This document shows positions 44,232 to 55,461 of a DNA stretch of 58,245 nt, piece after piece. The stretch is taken from assembly GCF_003024805.1 (NCBI RefSeq), contig NZ_PUEC01000023.1, positions 1-58,245 on the forward strand. The letters run 5' to 3'. The stretch is from Duncaniella muris. Its GTDB lineage: Bacteria > Bacteroidota > Bacteroidia > Bacteroidales > Muribaculaceae. A program made the translations under genes and the position numbers. Numbering within the stretch: the stretch's first letter is position 1; each line of letters starts with the position of its first letter. A model generated the notes under the pieces. The model was not told the DNA's origin, searched no databases, and saw only the letters and a program-made list of their open reading frames with translations.

Positions 44232-45878
44232 TCATTTTATTTTGGTTGACAATGAGATGATGGTGAGATATTCAGCTTTATGTGAACTGTTGAGATTTTT
44301 GAGTTTTGCTTTCAGGCGCTTGCGGCGGTCGTAGATCGCTGTGATTTTGGGCTCACCGAGGAATAGAGCAATTGCGGTATTGGAAAATCCTAATATTGTA
44401 TATAGTATTAAACGGTAGTCAGATTCATTGATAGTAGGAATGTCTTCTTTGATTCTGACCATTATATTGTTGTGGTGTTTATTTACGTATAATTCTAACT
44501 CATTAAGCTTTTCGGCATTTTGGGAATATTGAAAAATGATAAAATTTATTTCGTCGGATATTCGTTTCTTAGCAACTGATGAGGGACTTTCGTATAGTAT
44601 TTTGCAAAGACTATCGAGAATTTCAAAACGGTCTGCGAGAAGAGTTTGTATAGTTTCCTGTGATTTACTGTCGTTGATGGCTATAATTTCGCGAAGATTC
44701 TGGGCTATTGCGATGTTATCTTCAATAAGTTTGTATTTGTTCCTGCGGTATCGGTAAAAAATAAATATGGCTATGGAGAGCGCAATAAAGGAACATGTCA
44801 GAATGAAAATGATAGTAAGATGTGAAAACCTTAGGTTCGCCATCTGGATTTTCCGTTGAGCATCATAGTATTCTTTTGTAGATCCTAAAAGATTCTGTGA
44901 CATGACGGACCGAAGGATGCTGTCAGTATGCATTGCTATCCCCTGTAATACAGACAGGGCCGCCTGGGTGGAATCAAGAGCCATACATACATTATAATAT
45001 AGCCATGAATTTGAACTACCTCTGCCAATTGATTGTCGGTTCAACAAAGTCAGAGCAGAATCAGGGAATTCAGATTTGAGATAGGCAAAACCTAAAAGGG
45101 CTGAGTCTGATTGATTTAATTGATTTGAGCTTCTGAGGGCTTTAAAGGATCTAATAGCGGCCAAATAGTCCTGATTGCGCAGATGGATTGTGCCAATTGT
45201 TCTTAAAGCTATGTGTTTAAGGTGATTGTCACTATATTTTGTCGCCGAGTCTGTTAGCTGGGTTGCCAATTGTGTTGCTTTGGGATATTCTTTAGCATCT
45301 GCATAGGTCTTTGCCAGGTCGAGGATCGCATAGTTGATATGTGGCTGGCGGTGGGCGAGGCGGAAGTTTTCGAGTTCGATTTCGGAGAATTCGATTTCCT
45401 CGGCAGTATGATAGTTTTCGTGATAGATGTCGGCGATCATGCGGGCCGACATGGCTATCCAGAATTTGTTGTCAAGCCGGACTGCGAGATCATAAGCCTT
45501 GAAAAGCGCCGTGAGGCTTCGGGCATAGGCCTTGCGGTTGAAATTCAGTTCTCCGAAATAGTGGAGGGCAAGCATGAGATGATGGCTGTCATCGGTCGAC
45601 TCGAAATAGCTGACGGCGGTTGAGATCAGCGAATCGTTTGTCTCGGTTATGTAGTTTTTGGATCGGGCCTGAGTGAGCAGGAGGGCGTGGAGCGCACGGG
45701 CTTGGCTACCGCGGAGCTCTTCGCGCGGAATATCTTCGAGGATGGAGAGTGCAGAATCAGGATATTGGTCCATGATGCCCTCGGCCTCCTGAATGGTATG
45801 GGTGTGAGGTGAAGAGCAGCTGTGAGACAGCAGCGAAAGCAGCATGAGCAGTATGAAGTGGAAAAGATGTCTGTGCAT
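44232..45878 (-). CDS. TPR membrane lipoprotein with cytoplasmic HTH-like C-terminus
   Basis: 548 residues. A lipobox-type signal (LLSHSC, Cys21) precedes about eight TPR-like helical pairs (residues 30-320). One transmembrane helix (about 345-375, LTIIFILTCSFIALSIAIFIF) is followed by a coiled segment and a C-terminal block, ESDYRLILYTILGFSNTAIA then LFLGEPKITAIYDRRKRLKAKL. That last block resembles the helix-turn-helix of sigma region 4/LuxR-type regulators. Such TPR-membrane-HTH proteins are common, poorly characterised Bacteroidales regulators that may sense envelope signals directly. Target genes unknown; the neighbouring secreted genes are candidates. Confidence 0.75.
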   Translation of the reverse strand: MHRHLFHFILLMLLSLLSHSCSSPHTHTIQEAEGIMDQYPDSALSILEDIPREELRGSQARALHALLLTQARSKNYITETNDSLISTAVSYFESTDDSHHLMLALHYFGELNFNRKAYARSLTALFKAYDLAVRLDNKFWIAMSARMIADIYHENYHTAEEIEFSEIELENFRLAHRQPHINYAILDLAKTYADAKEYPKATQLATQLTDSATKYSDNHLKHIALRTIGTIHLRNQDYLAAIRSFKALRSSNQLNQSDSALLGFAYLKSEFPDSALTLLNRQSIGRGSSNSWLYYNVCMALDSTQAALSVLQGIAMHTDSILRSVMSQNLLGSTKEYYDAQRKIQMANLRFSHLTIIFILTCSFIALSIAIFIFYRYRRNKYKLIEDNIAIAQNLREIIAINDSKSQETIQTLLADRFEILDSLCKILYESPSSVAKKRISDEINFIIFQYSQNAEKLNELELYVNKHHNNIMVRIKEDIPTINESDYRLILYTILGFSNTAIALFLGEPKITAIYDRRKRLKAKLKNLNSSHKAEYLTIISLSTKIK

Positions 45879-45939
45879 GTGGAAGAGAGTGGCGGGCTAT
45901 GTGTCTGTAGAGTGGAGCTGCGTCTCTGTGCCGGTTGGG

Positions 45940-46980
45940 TCAGACGCCGAGGGTGTAGAGAGGCGAGGGATCGAAGCGGGGGAGTGCCACGAGGTGGACG
46001 CGGGGTTCGTCAGTGGGGATGGCTGTGTCCTTGAGGTCGATCATGCCGTTGCCGATACGGGGCACTCCGATGCCGGCGAGAGCCGACGATACGGCGCGCA
46101 GGGCGCGGTCGGGGCTGTTGTTGTCGTTGGAAAGGTGGCAGAGGAAGATGTTGCGTAGCTGCGGGGTGTAGATGCTTGCGAGAAACTCGGCGGCCACGCG
46201 GTTGTCGAGATGGCCGTTGGAGGCCTCGATGCGGGCTTTGAGATATTCGGGGTAGCGGCCTTCGCGGAGCATCCGCAGGTCATAGTTGGCCTCGATCATG
46301 ATGTAGTTGGCCAGGCGCATGTAGTGGTCCACACGCTCGCTGATGCAGCCGAGGTCGGTGGCGACGGCGAAGCGGCAGTCGCCGTTGGTGATGAAGAAGC
46401 CGGCATTGTCGGCGCCGTCGTGCATCACCTCGAAGGGGGTCACCTCGAAGTTGCCTATGCGGAATGGGAATTCCTTGTAGACGGGCGAGTGATAGTCTTT
46501 GATGCGGCGCGAGACGTTGTGGCGGCGGAGTATGCCGTTGAGGGTCTTTGGAGTGCAGTAGACGCGCAGGTGGCGGTAGCGCCTGAGCAGCGGGTAGACG
46601 TCGCGTATGTGGTCGCCGTGGTCATGGGTGAGGCATATTCCGGCCACACGGTCCATCGAGATGCCGTTGAGGCGCAGGCCTTCGACCACCTTGGCCACTT
46701 CCACTCCGGCGTCGATGAGGAAGCCTCCGCTGCGGTCGCCTATGTAGGAGCAGTTGCCTGAGCTTCCGCTGCCGAAGCTCATGAAGAAGATGCGGTCAGA
46801 GGCTTGGAACTCAGGGAGTTCGTCGATCGCCGGCTGTTCGCGGCGGTATTTGCGCGCGATTTCGTCCATCTTCTTGTCGGGTATGATGCTGAAATCGCTC
46901 TCGGAGCCTTCGTTGAAGTCGTCAAGAGAGTCGAAAAGTCCCGGCATAGGGAGTCTGGAGGGTTTGCGCGGATTTGCCAT
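45940..46980 (-). CDS. metallo-beta-lactamase-fold hydrolase (YycJ/RNase Z-like)
   Basis: 346 residues. The MBL domain begins near residue 68 (MSFGSGSSGNCSYIGDRSGG) and carries the metal motif LTHDHGDH. Later histidines are in FEVMHDGADN and LCHLSNDNNSP. It is closest in pattern to YycJ/WalJ-type hydrolases acting on nucleic acids. The 60-residue N-terminal extension is acidic and variable. It ends a leftward run that starts at cvpA, 54 bases after the rsmI-like stop. Confidence 0.88.
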   Translation of the reverse strand: MANPRKPSRLPMPGLFDSLDDFNEGSESDFSIIPDKKMDEIARKYRREQPAIDELPEFQASDRIFFMSFGSGSSGNCSYIGDRSGGFLIDAGVEVAKVVEGLRLNGISMDRVAGICLTHDHGDHIRDVYPLLRRYRHLRVYCTPKTLNGILRRHNVSRRIKDYHSPVYKEFPFRIGNFEVTPFEVMHDGADNAGFFITNGDCRFAVATDLGCISERVDHYMRLANYIMIEANYDLRMLREGRYPEYLKARIEASNGHLDNRVAAEFLASIYTPQLRNIFLCHLSNDNNSPDRALRAVSSALAGIGVPRIGNGMIDLKDTAIPTDEPRVHLVALPRFDPSPLYTLGV

Positions 46981-47034
46981 GAGCAGCGTGTGGGGTGGAT
47001 TTTATGCTTGTTTTCTTTTTTTGGGGGGGATGGT

Positions 47035-47771
47035 TCAGGTGTAGAGGAGGAAGATGGAGGGAATTTTGTCGAAGTCATACTTACGGCGCGCCCAGGCTGA
47101 GAGCGGAAGGGTGACTATCGACTGGCGCGGGCCGGTGATGTCAGAGGCCACGCAGAGTCTCATGGACGGAGGTAGCGATGAGGCAAGCTCGGCGATGAGG
47201 CGGTTGTTGCGGTAGGGGGTCTCGATGAAAATCTGGGTCTCGCCCTCCTGGCGGATGCGTCGCTCCATGTCGCGCAGGCGCAGGCTGCGGGCTTTTGACT
47301 CGTAGGGGAGATAGCCGCGGAAGGCGAAGGTCTGGCCGTTGAATCCTGAGCCCATGAGCGAGAGCAGTATGCTTGACGGGCCTACGAGGGGCACAACTTC
47401 GAGCCCTTCGGCCTGGGCTATGCCCACAAGGTCGGCTCCGGGGTCGGCCACGGCCGGACAGCCGGCTTCGGAGATGACGCCCACAGGCTCTCCGGCGCGG
47501 AGAGGGGCAAGCATGGCGCTGACTTCGGTCGGAGCCGTGTGTTCGTCAAGCACGGTAAACGAGAGCGAGTCGATGTCGATCGAGCGGTCGCAGCGTTTCA
47601 GGAAACGGCGCACGGTGCGGACGTTCTCGACCACGAAGTGTCTGATGGCTCGGATCACCGCGAGATTTCTTTCGGGAATCACGTCGCTGACCGACGCATC
47701 GCTCATGGTCGACGGAATCAGATAGAGGGCCGGGCGCAGCGGCGAGGCTGCGGCTTTGCTTTCTTCGCTTG

Positions 47772-47775
<4 letters not shown>
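47035..47775 (-). CDS. RsmI-family SAM-dependent methyltransferase
   Basis: A 246-residue tetrapyrrole-methylase-fold protein. The [19 protein letters not shown] motif and the following [19 protein letters not shown] identify the RsmI (16S rRNA C1402 2-prime-O-methyltransferase) family. It is shorter than E. coli RsmI, as in many Bacteroidetes, and lacks its C-terminal domain. The start overlaps the sufB stop by four bases. Confidence 0.88.
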
Positions 47776-49256
<1,481 letters not shown>

Positions 49257-49295
49257 GACTCGGAGGGTATTGATCAGAGGCTTTTCAGCGGCCTC

Positions 49296-49865
49296 TTATA
49301 TGGTTGTTTCGGTTGGTTGGGGAGCCTTGTCGATGCTATTGATGTGGCAGCCGTCGTCGCCCGTGACAAAGGGCGACAGCGCACCGAGCACCCAGGGGGC
49401 GAAGCGGGCCGTGAGAAGCACCACCCGGCCCCCGCACAGATGAGATTTCTCTGACAGACGGGCTGAGGGAAACACGGCTATGTAGAGGTTGAGGAGCAGG
49501 CTGACGAGCAGAAAGTATTTTGCCACGGCAAAGGCCGCGCCGGTAATGCGGTCGAGCGGACCGAGCAGAACGGCATGGCTCACCATACGCATTACTTTGG
49601 CTATCAGGATTACTCCGTAATAGGCCACCAGATAGACCAGAGCGTTGGCTATGATCGAGACGGTGGCACGGCTGACGGCTGATGCCTGCCAGTCGGGATT
49701 GCTGCCTGAGAGCATTTCGGCAACCGGCTGGCCGAGGGTGCGGCAGGCTATGATGGCGACCACGATGGCCGCCAGAGATCCTAACTGCTTGATGATTCCC
49801 TTGCGGAAGCCATACCAGGCCGAGCCGATGAATATCAGCAGCAATATGATATCGAGAACTGTCAT
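49296..49865 (-). CDS. CvpA family membrane protein
   Basis: 189 residues with four hydrophobic segments, starting TVLDIILLLIFIGSAWYGFR KG-type (the conserved CvpA opening). Relatives are linked to colicin V export in E. coli and to envelope maintenance elsewhere. The C-terminal 40 residues are polar. It heads the cvpA-sufB-rsmI-MBL run. The 341-base gap to the divergent OmpA gene (49866-50206) holds AT-rich promoter DNA. Confidence 0.82.
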   Translation of the reverse strand: MTVLDIILLLIFIGSAWYGFRKGIIKQLGSLAAIVVAIIACRTLGQPVAEMLSGSNPDWQASAVSRATVSIIANALVYLVAYYGVILIAKVMRMVSHAVLLGPLDRITGAAFAVAKYFLLVSLLLNLYIAVFPSARLSEKSHLCGGRVVLLTARFAPWVLGALSPFVTGDDGCHINSIDKAPQPTETTI

Positions 49866-50191
49866 GAGAGGGTGTGGTTGTTGGTACTTATATATTTGGA
49901 TGCAAATTTAACAATTTATTTGCAAAGAGTGTTGAAATGCAGACAGGAAAACGGTGTCGGCACCCAGCTACCACCCGGCCCTCGGCGGTTTCCCGCAACC
50001 CGAAATGTTAAAAACGATTCGAAAAAGAAGGGGAGATGAACAAATAAAAATGGACTAATGTTATAAAATCAAAATCGGCAAACCGAACACTACAAACCCC
50101 CAGGGCAAGCGTGTCCGGGATGAATATTCATAGTGATCTTACTAAAAGACTATTTAAAAAAGAGAGTTTACTAAAAAATCGTGTTTCATTT

Positions 50192-50199
50192 TAATTTTG
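50192..50199 (+). promoter_or_regulatory. -7 element touching the OmpA-family start
   Basis: TAATTTTG ends 7 bases before the ATG at 50207. If used, the transcript would be leaderless or nearly so. An upstream promoter cannot be ruled out. Confidence 0.4.
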
Positions 50200-50206
50200 T
50201 GAGAGA

Positions 50207-51424
50207 ATGAAAAAGAATTTATTAATCGTGGCAGCTTTAGGCGGCATGTTCTGGAGCGCCAGTGAGGCTAATGCACAGGAGACAATCACCGGTGTGGTGG
50301 TAGAAGAAACTCCAGTATTGGTTCAGGACGTAGAGTGCAAGGACATCTACACTCCCGGCTCATGGAAAGACAACTGGTTTATCCAGCTCGGCGCCGGTAT
50401 CCGCTCGCCATTTGTGGAAAATGTCCGCTCTGACGGCAAAAGCGACGACCGCCATATTACCGCCATATATAACCTCGGTGTAGGCCGCTGGATCTCACCA
50501 TACTTAGGCTTCCGCTTCTCTGCCTATTACGGCTCGATGCACTGGAATAAAGGCGTGACCGCTTCTGCCCGTGTAGCCAACCTCAACGTTGACTTCATGT
50601 GGGATATGTTCAATTCCATCGGCGGTTACCGTCCCAAACGAGTGTTCTCGATCGTGCCTTACATCGGACTCGGCGGATCTTACGTCTACCACTTCCATCC
50701 TGTGGTTGGCAACATCCAGGACCGCAAGGGCAACGGCATCAAGTCAAACCAGTGGCTTCTCCCCGTGTCGGCAGGTCTGCAGCTCCGCTTCCGTCTCAGC
50801 GAATATGTTGACTTCTTCGCAGAAGGCCGCGCGATGTTCTACGGCGACAACTTCAATAACGAAGCCTACGGACGCCCCATCGACATCGATCTCTCAGCAG
50901 TTGGCGGTTTCACCTTCCACCTCACAGGCTCGAAGTTCAAACGCTACAATCCCTGTGACTACGTTGACTACATCAACAACGCCAACGCCCAGATCAACGA
51001 CCTTCGCGGTGCTCTCGCCACCACTTCTGCAGCCCTTGCAGCAGCCCAGGCCCAGCTTCCCTGCCCCGATGTCACTGTCGTAGAACCTGCACCTGCCGTG
51101 ACACTCCTCCCCACCGTGCGCTTCAAAATCAACTCAGCCTACGTATCTTCAGAGGAAATGGTCAACGTCTACAACGTAGCCGAATACCTCAAGGCCAACC
51201 CCAACACCTCTATCGTGGTCCGCGGCTATGCTGACGAAGACACCGGCACATCTGAATACAACATGAAGCTTTCAGAACGCCGCGCCCAGGCTGTAGCTGA
51301 CATCCTCGTAGGTGACTACGGTATTGACTCTTCTCGCCTCGTGCTTGAAGCCGCCGGCAGCAACACCCAGGTTTACGACACCAACGACTGGAACCGTATC
51401 GTGATCTTCGCCGTTCCCGAATAA
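50207..51424 (+). CDS. OmpA-family outer-membrane protein
   Basis: 405 residues. A signal peptide (MKKNLLIVAALGGMFWSASEANAQ) is followed by a beta-barrel (about 40-250) with repeated aromatic strands (YLGFRFSAYYGSMHW, VFSIVPYIGLGGSYVYHF). A short Ala/Gln-rich linker leads to a C-terminal OmpA peptidoglycan-binding domain (RGYADEDTGTSEYNMKLSERR, with the conserved D and R). It anchors the outer membrane to peptidoglycan. Codon use is strongly biased to C-ending codons, as in highly expressed genes. The 376 bases after it hold GC-rich short inverted repeats and the next promoter, nothing else. Confidence 0.94.
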   Translation: MKKNLLIVAALGGMFWSASEANAQETITGVVVEETPVLVQDVECKDIYTPGSWKDNWFIQLGAGIRSPFVENVRSDGKSDDRHITAIYNLGVGRWISPYLGFRFSAYYGSMHWNKGVTASARVANLNVDFMWDMFNSIGGYRPKRVFSIVPYIGLGGSYVYHFHPVVGNIQDRKGNGIKSNQWLLPVSAGLQLRFRLSEYVDFFAEGRAMFYGDNFNNEAYGRPIDIDLSAVGGFTFHLTGSKFKRYNPCDYVDYINNANAQINDLRGALATTSAALAAAQAQLPCPDVTVVEPAPAVTLLPTVRFKINSAYVSSEEMVNVYNVAEYLKANPNTSIVVRGYADEDTGTSEYNMKLSERRAQAVADILVGDYGIDSSRLVLEAAGSNTQVYDTNDWNRIVIFAVPE

Positions 51425-51731
51425 CGGACCATAACCTTTCAGCTGCCACTGCACATAGGAAAGATATTCCTCTCCCGCCTCGACTTTAGAAAACCGAGTT
51501 TTCTTTCAAAACAATAATTGACGTTTGCGACCCGCCTGGCCCTCCGCCGAGCGGGCCGCTTACATTTGCTGCGGGTTCTTTGACCGCTCAGGCGTGATCC
51601 GGACAGCGATGCCTCGTAGGGGCTATGTTTTCGAGTCATTTAGGAAAGTTACGATTCCATCCGTAACATGTTTTCATATCGGAAGTTTGACTGATGAAGT
51701 TCGGGATGTGGTGACAGGATGATGTATAAAC

Positions 51732-51763
51732 ATTGCAAATTTGAATTAAACATGTTATTTTTG
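51732..51763 (+). promoter_or_regulatory. promoter of the acyltransferase gene
   Basis: ATTG (51732-51735), a 20-base spacer and TATTTTTG (51756-51763) fit the consensus, 37 bases before the ATG. Confidence 0.5.
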
Positions 51764-51800
51764 TGTCTTATCACAGAATATAATATACGAATTTGAAATC

Positions 51801-52898
51801 ATGAATAACTCTCCTGATAGAGCGTTGACCGAAAAAGGTGAAGGCTTGACGGGCTGTGGCGCCGGAAGTGGGCGCATTCAGTTTGTCGATACGGCAAAAG
51901 GCATCTGCATTTTATTGGTGGTCATGTATCATGCGGGACTGGTGGACAATGATACTCCTTGTTTAAGTATGCTGAGAATGCCGTTTTATTTTACATTGTC
52001 AGGTCTGTTCTTTAAAGATTATGGCGGATTCAGAACCATTCTGAAGAAAGTCAATAAGCTGTTGGTGCCGTTTGCTTTTTTCTACACTCTCAGTTATCTG
52101 TCATTCGCCGCAATCAGGGTTATGGCAGGACATGAGGTGGAGATTCCGTTTTTCGCATTCGTCACATCGAAAGAAATGGTCAATGTGGCATTGTGGTTCC
52201 TGTTGGCTCTGTTCTGGACCAACGTCTGTTTCTTTATGATATATAAGGCAAGCGCAAACCGTTATATGGCGGTATTGCTGAGCCTTGCAGTGGGGATCGG
52301 CGGTATGATCTGTTTTGATCATTATGCTGTCAGACTTCCGTTGTTCATTGATTCCGGCATTGCCGCTGTGCCATTCTATTGTCTGGGATATATGCTGAAA
52401 TCGACAGACATATTGTATCCGAACCGTTATGACAGATATGCCCTTCCGGCGGCTGCGGTGCTGGTAGCGGCAGCGGTTTTGTGTTTTTTCCTCGGTGACA
52501 GGCCCTATGTCAGTTTCAGGACATTATACATAGGGGAAAATTTCCTGCTTTACTATGTAGGGGCGATATCGGTGGTGATAGCTTTTATGCTGCTCTGTAA
52601 AACGGCCGGGGCTGTGGCGGGACTCAGGTATGTAGGGCGTTATTCCCTGATCGTGCTGGGCGTACATGTTGCGGTAATGTCGGTTGCCTCACGCGGACTG
52701 GAGTTTTTCGGGATGAGCCCGGATGATGCATATCACAGTCTCGCTGTATTTCTTCTGACTGCGATGCTCAGTATCGCCCTGATTCCGGTACTGAAAAGAC
52801 TGTTTCCGAGGTTTACGGCTCAGAGAGACCTGATAACAGACAACATGCTTCGGAGACTCGGATCCGGCAGGTCGGAGACACGGAGTGTGGAGGGCTGA
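51801..52898 (+). CDS. acyltransferase family 3 membrane protein
   Basis: 365 residues with about ten hydrophobic segments. The start RIQFVDTAKGICILLVVMYH contains the family's conserved DxxKGxxxxxVVxxH motif with the catalytic-type histidine. Members transfer acetyl or succinyl groups to surface sugars or lipids. The acceptor is unknown. It looks monocistronic. Confidence 0.9.
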   Translation: MNNSPDRALTEKGEGLTGCGAGSGRIQFVDTAKGICILLVVMYHAGLVDNDTPCLSMLRMPFYFTLSGLFFKDYGGFRTILKKVNKLLVPFAFFYTLSYLSFAAIRVMAGHEVEIPFFAFVTSKEMVNVALWFLLALFWTNVCFFMIYKASANRYMAVLLSLAVGIGGMICFDHYAVRLPLFIDSGIAAVPFYCLGYMLKSTDILYPNRYDRYALPAAAVLVAAAVLCFFLGDRPYVSFRTLYIGENFLLYYVGAISVVIAFMLLCKTAGAVAGLRYVGRYSLIVLGVHVAVMSVASRGLEFFGMSPDDAYHSLAVFLLTAMLSIALIPVLKRLFPRFTAQRDLITDNMLRRLGSGRSETRSVEG

Positions 52899-53053
52899 CA
52901 GATGTGGCTCTGCTGCGCTGTGACGGCGCTTTGGGATGAAGTTGGCAATCTTGGGCTGATTGATGTGGTCAAACCCAAGATATTTTGCTAATTTTGCAGG
53001 GTAAACGGGGAGCCGGGGCGTGAGAGCCGGCCGGTTCCGGAATCAATCAGAAT

Positions 53054-54070
53054 ATGAGTGTTATCATTTTAGGTATAGAGTCGTCGTGCGATGATACGTC
53101 GGCGGCTGTCATCCGCGACGGGGTGCTGCTGAGCAATGTGATTGCCTCGCAGCAGGTCCATGCCGAGTTCGGAGGTGTGGTGCCGGAACTGGCGTCGCGC
53201 GCGCATCAGCAGAATATCGTGCCGGTGGTCGACACGGCGCTCAAACGAGCCGGTGTGGCCAGGGAAGAGCTCAGCGCCATCGGTTTTACACGCGGTCCGG
53301 GCCTGCTCGGCTCGCTGCTGGTGGGTACGAGTTTTGCCAAGGGCATGTCGCTCGGCCTGCGCATCCCTATCGTCGATGTCAATCATCTTCATGGCCATGT
53401 GCTGTCACATTTCATCCGCCGTAATGAGGATGACCGTGTGCCTGAATATCCTTTCATCTGCCTGCTGGTGTCAGGCGGTAACAGCCAGATAATACTTGTC
53501 AGGAACTATAATGACATGGAGATCCTCGGCCAGACCATCGATGATGCCGCCGGCGAGGCTTTCGACAAGTGTGCCAAGGTGATGGGGCTGCCTTATCCGG
53601 GCGGTCCGCATATCGACCGCCTGGCCGCCGAGGGCGATCCGAAGCGTTTCCGCTTTGCCAAGCCCCACATTCCGGGTCTGGACTATAGTTTCAGCGGGCT
53701 GAAAACGTCGTTTCTCTATACTCTCAGAGACGAGATCAGGAAGAACCCCGATTTCATAGAGCAGAACAAGGCCGATCTTGCGGCTTCGCTGCAGCGTACA
53801 ATCATCGAGATACTTATGGACAAGCTTGACAAGGCTGTCAGACAGACCGGCGTCACTACGGTGGCTATCGGCGGCGGTGTGTCGGCCAACTCCGGTGTGC
53901 GCGATGCCGTGGCTGACTACTGCAGCCGCCGCGGCCTGACTGCGTTTATCCCTGAGAGGGTGTTTACAACCGACAATGCCGCTATGGTGGCTATAGCTGC
54001 CTATTACAAATATCTCGACCGGCAGTTCTGCCGCTACGATGAGGTGCCTTATGCCCGCGTGAAGGTCTGA
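53054..54070 (+). CDS. tsaD: tRNA N6-threonylcarbamoyladenosine transferase TsaD
   Basis: A 338-residue ASKHA-fold protein that, with TsaB and TsaE, makes t6A37 in ANN-decoding tRNAs. The metal-binding HLHGH lies at residues 111-115, with GGNSQIILV and GPHIDRLA typical of the fold. A TAATTTTG -7 box (52989-52996) lies 57 bases upstream. cinA follows 26 bases after the stop. Confidence 0.96.
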   Translation: MSVIILGIESSCDDTSAAVIRDGVLLSNVIASQQVHAEFGGVVPELASRAHQQNIVPVVDTALKRAGVAREELSAIGFTRGPGLLGSLLVGTSFAKGMSLGLRIPIVDVNHLHGHVLSHFIRRNEDDRVPEYPFICLLVSGGNSQIILVRNYNDMEILGQTIDDAAGEAFDKCAKVMGLPYPGGPHIDRLAAEGDPKRFRFAKPHIPGLDYSFSGLKTSFLYTLRDEIRKNPDFIEQNKADLAASLQRTIIEILMDKLDKAVRQTGVTTVAIGGGVSANSGVRDAVADYCSRRGLTAFIPERVFTTDNAAMVAIAAYYKYLDRQFCRYDEVPYARVKV

Positions 54071-54096
54071 GGTTAGGTCTAATTTCTATAAAGCAA

Positions 54097-55356
54097 ATGA
54101 AAGTATCAGTAATAGTGATAGGCGACGAGATTCTGCTCGGCCAGGTCACAGACACGAATTCAGGTGACATTGCCCGCCATATGGCCCCCTACGGATGGGA
54201 GGTGGGCGATGTGCAGGCTGTGGGCGATGAAGCTGACGAGATCCGTCTGGCCATCGACCGTGCGTTTGAACTGAGCGATGTGGTGCTTACCACCGGTGGC
54301 CTCGGCCCGACCAAGGATGACATTACCAAAGGGGTGATGCGGGACTATTTCGGAGGTGAGTTGCGCGAGGACCCGGCTGTGCTTGACAATGTGAAGGACG
54401 TGGTGAGCCGCCGAGGGTTTAGGATCAATAACCTGACGGCTGCGCAGGCCATAGTGCCGACTTCGTGCAGGGTTATCCAGAACCGTGTGGGCACGGCGCC
54501 GATAATGTGGTTTGAGAAGGGCGGGAAGGTGCTTGTGGCTATGCCCGGAGTGCCATTCGAGACCCGCGAGATGTTTACCTCTGAGGTGTTTCCGCAACTG
54601 CGCGGGAAGTTCAAGACTGATGTCGACATAGAACATGCCGTGCTGATGGTCACGGACTATACCGAGAGCGCTTTGGCCGAGAAGATTGCTCCCTGGGAAG
54701 AGGCTCTGCCTGAGTATCTTCACCTTGCCTATCTGCCTAAGCCCGGTCTGATACGCCTGCGCATCGACGGTGCCCATCGCGATCGTGATTTCATAGCGTC
54801 GGAGGTGAAGCGTGCGGCCGGCGAGCTTGCCGCCATGCTCGGTGATGCGGTGATCGCGACCGAAGATCTGACTCCGGCTCAGATTCTGCTGCAGCGCTGC
54901 CGGGAACTGGGGCTGACTTTGGCTACTGCCGAGAGCTGCACAGGCGGAAACATCGCGCATGAGCTCACACTGATCCCAGGCTCGTCAGATGTGTTTGCCG
55001 GTTCGGTGGTGAGCTATAGCAACGATGTGAAGATGGGGCTGCTCGGCGTGGAACGGGAGACTCTTGAAGCCAACGGAGCTGTGAGTCTGCCGGTGGTCCG
55101 CGAGATGGCCGAGGGTGCGCTGAGGGCTGTCGGTGCTCATGTGGCTGTGGCCACGAGCGGTATAGCCGGCCCAGGAGGGGGTAGCGAGGAGAAGCCCGTG
55201 GGCACTGTGTGTATGGCTGCCGCGGTCACTGCTCCTGACGGCATGACGGTCTGCGAGGCCGAGACCCATCACTTCCCCGGCAACCGCCAGAGGGTGATAG
55301 AAGCATCGACCACACGTGTGCTCATAAAGGCCATAAAACTGCTGCGCGCTATGTAG
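54097..55356 (+). CDS. cinA: CinA-like competence/damage-inducible protein
   Basis: 419 residues with two domains. The N-terminal MoaB/Mog-like domain (to about 170; IGDEILLGQVTDTN, TGGLGPTKDD) is linked to ADP-ribose pyrophosphatase activity. The C-terminal PncC-like nicotinamide-nucleotide amidase domain (about 265-419; LATAESCTGGNIAHEL, ATSGIAGPGGG) is linked to NAD recycling. It probably forms an operon with tsaD. A strong terminator follows. Confidence 0.93.
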   Translation: MKVSVIVIGDEILLGQVTDTNSGDIARHMAPYGWEVGDVQAVGDEADEIRLAIDRAFELSDVVLTTGGLGPTKDDITKGVMRDYFGGELREDPAVLDNVKDVVSRRGFRINNLTAAQAIVPTSCRVIQNRVGTAPIMWFEKGGKVLVAMPGVPFETREMFTSEVFPQLRGKFKTDVDIEHAVLMVTDYTESALAEKIAPWEEALPEYLHLAYLPKPGLIRLRIDGAHRDRDFIASEVKRAAGELAAMLGDAVIATEDLTPAQILLQRCRELGLTLATAESCTGGNIAHELTLIPGSSDVFAGSVVSYSNDVKMGLLGVERETLEANGAVSLPVVREMAEGALRAVGAHVAVATSGIAGPGGGSEEKPVGTVCMAAAVTAPDGMTVCEAETHHFPGNRQRVIEASTTRVLIKAIKLLRAM

Positions 55357-55391
55357 GGGCTGCGAACCATCGGCTTTTCAAAGACGTTTTA

Positions 55392-55435
55392 CAGACAGAC
55401 GGCCTCCGCCCGGAGATCCGTCTGTCTGCATTTTT
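55392..55435 (+). terminator. terminator after cinA
   Basis: cagacagacgg (55392-55402) pairs perfectly with ccgtctgtctg (55418-55428), followed by ca and five T. Confidence 0.9.
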
Positions 55436-55461
55436 ATCAACCTTTAAAATTATCGAATATT

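Noticed and set aside
44168-44260. 30-codon plus-strand frame starting MDLNNRFSYIDPF
   Set aside because: It runs into the end of the TPR regulator gene, overlaps a terminator-like stem and has no sign of selection.
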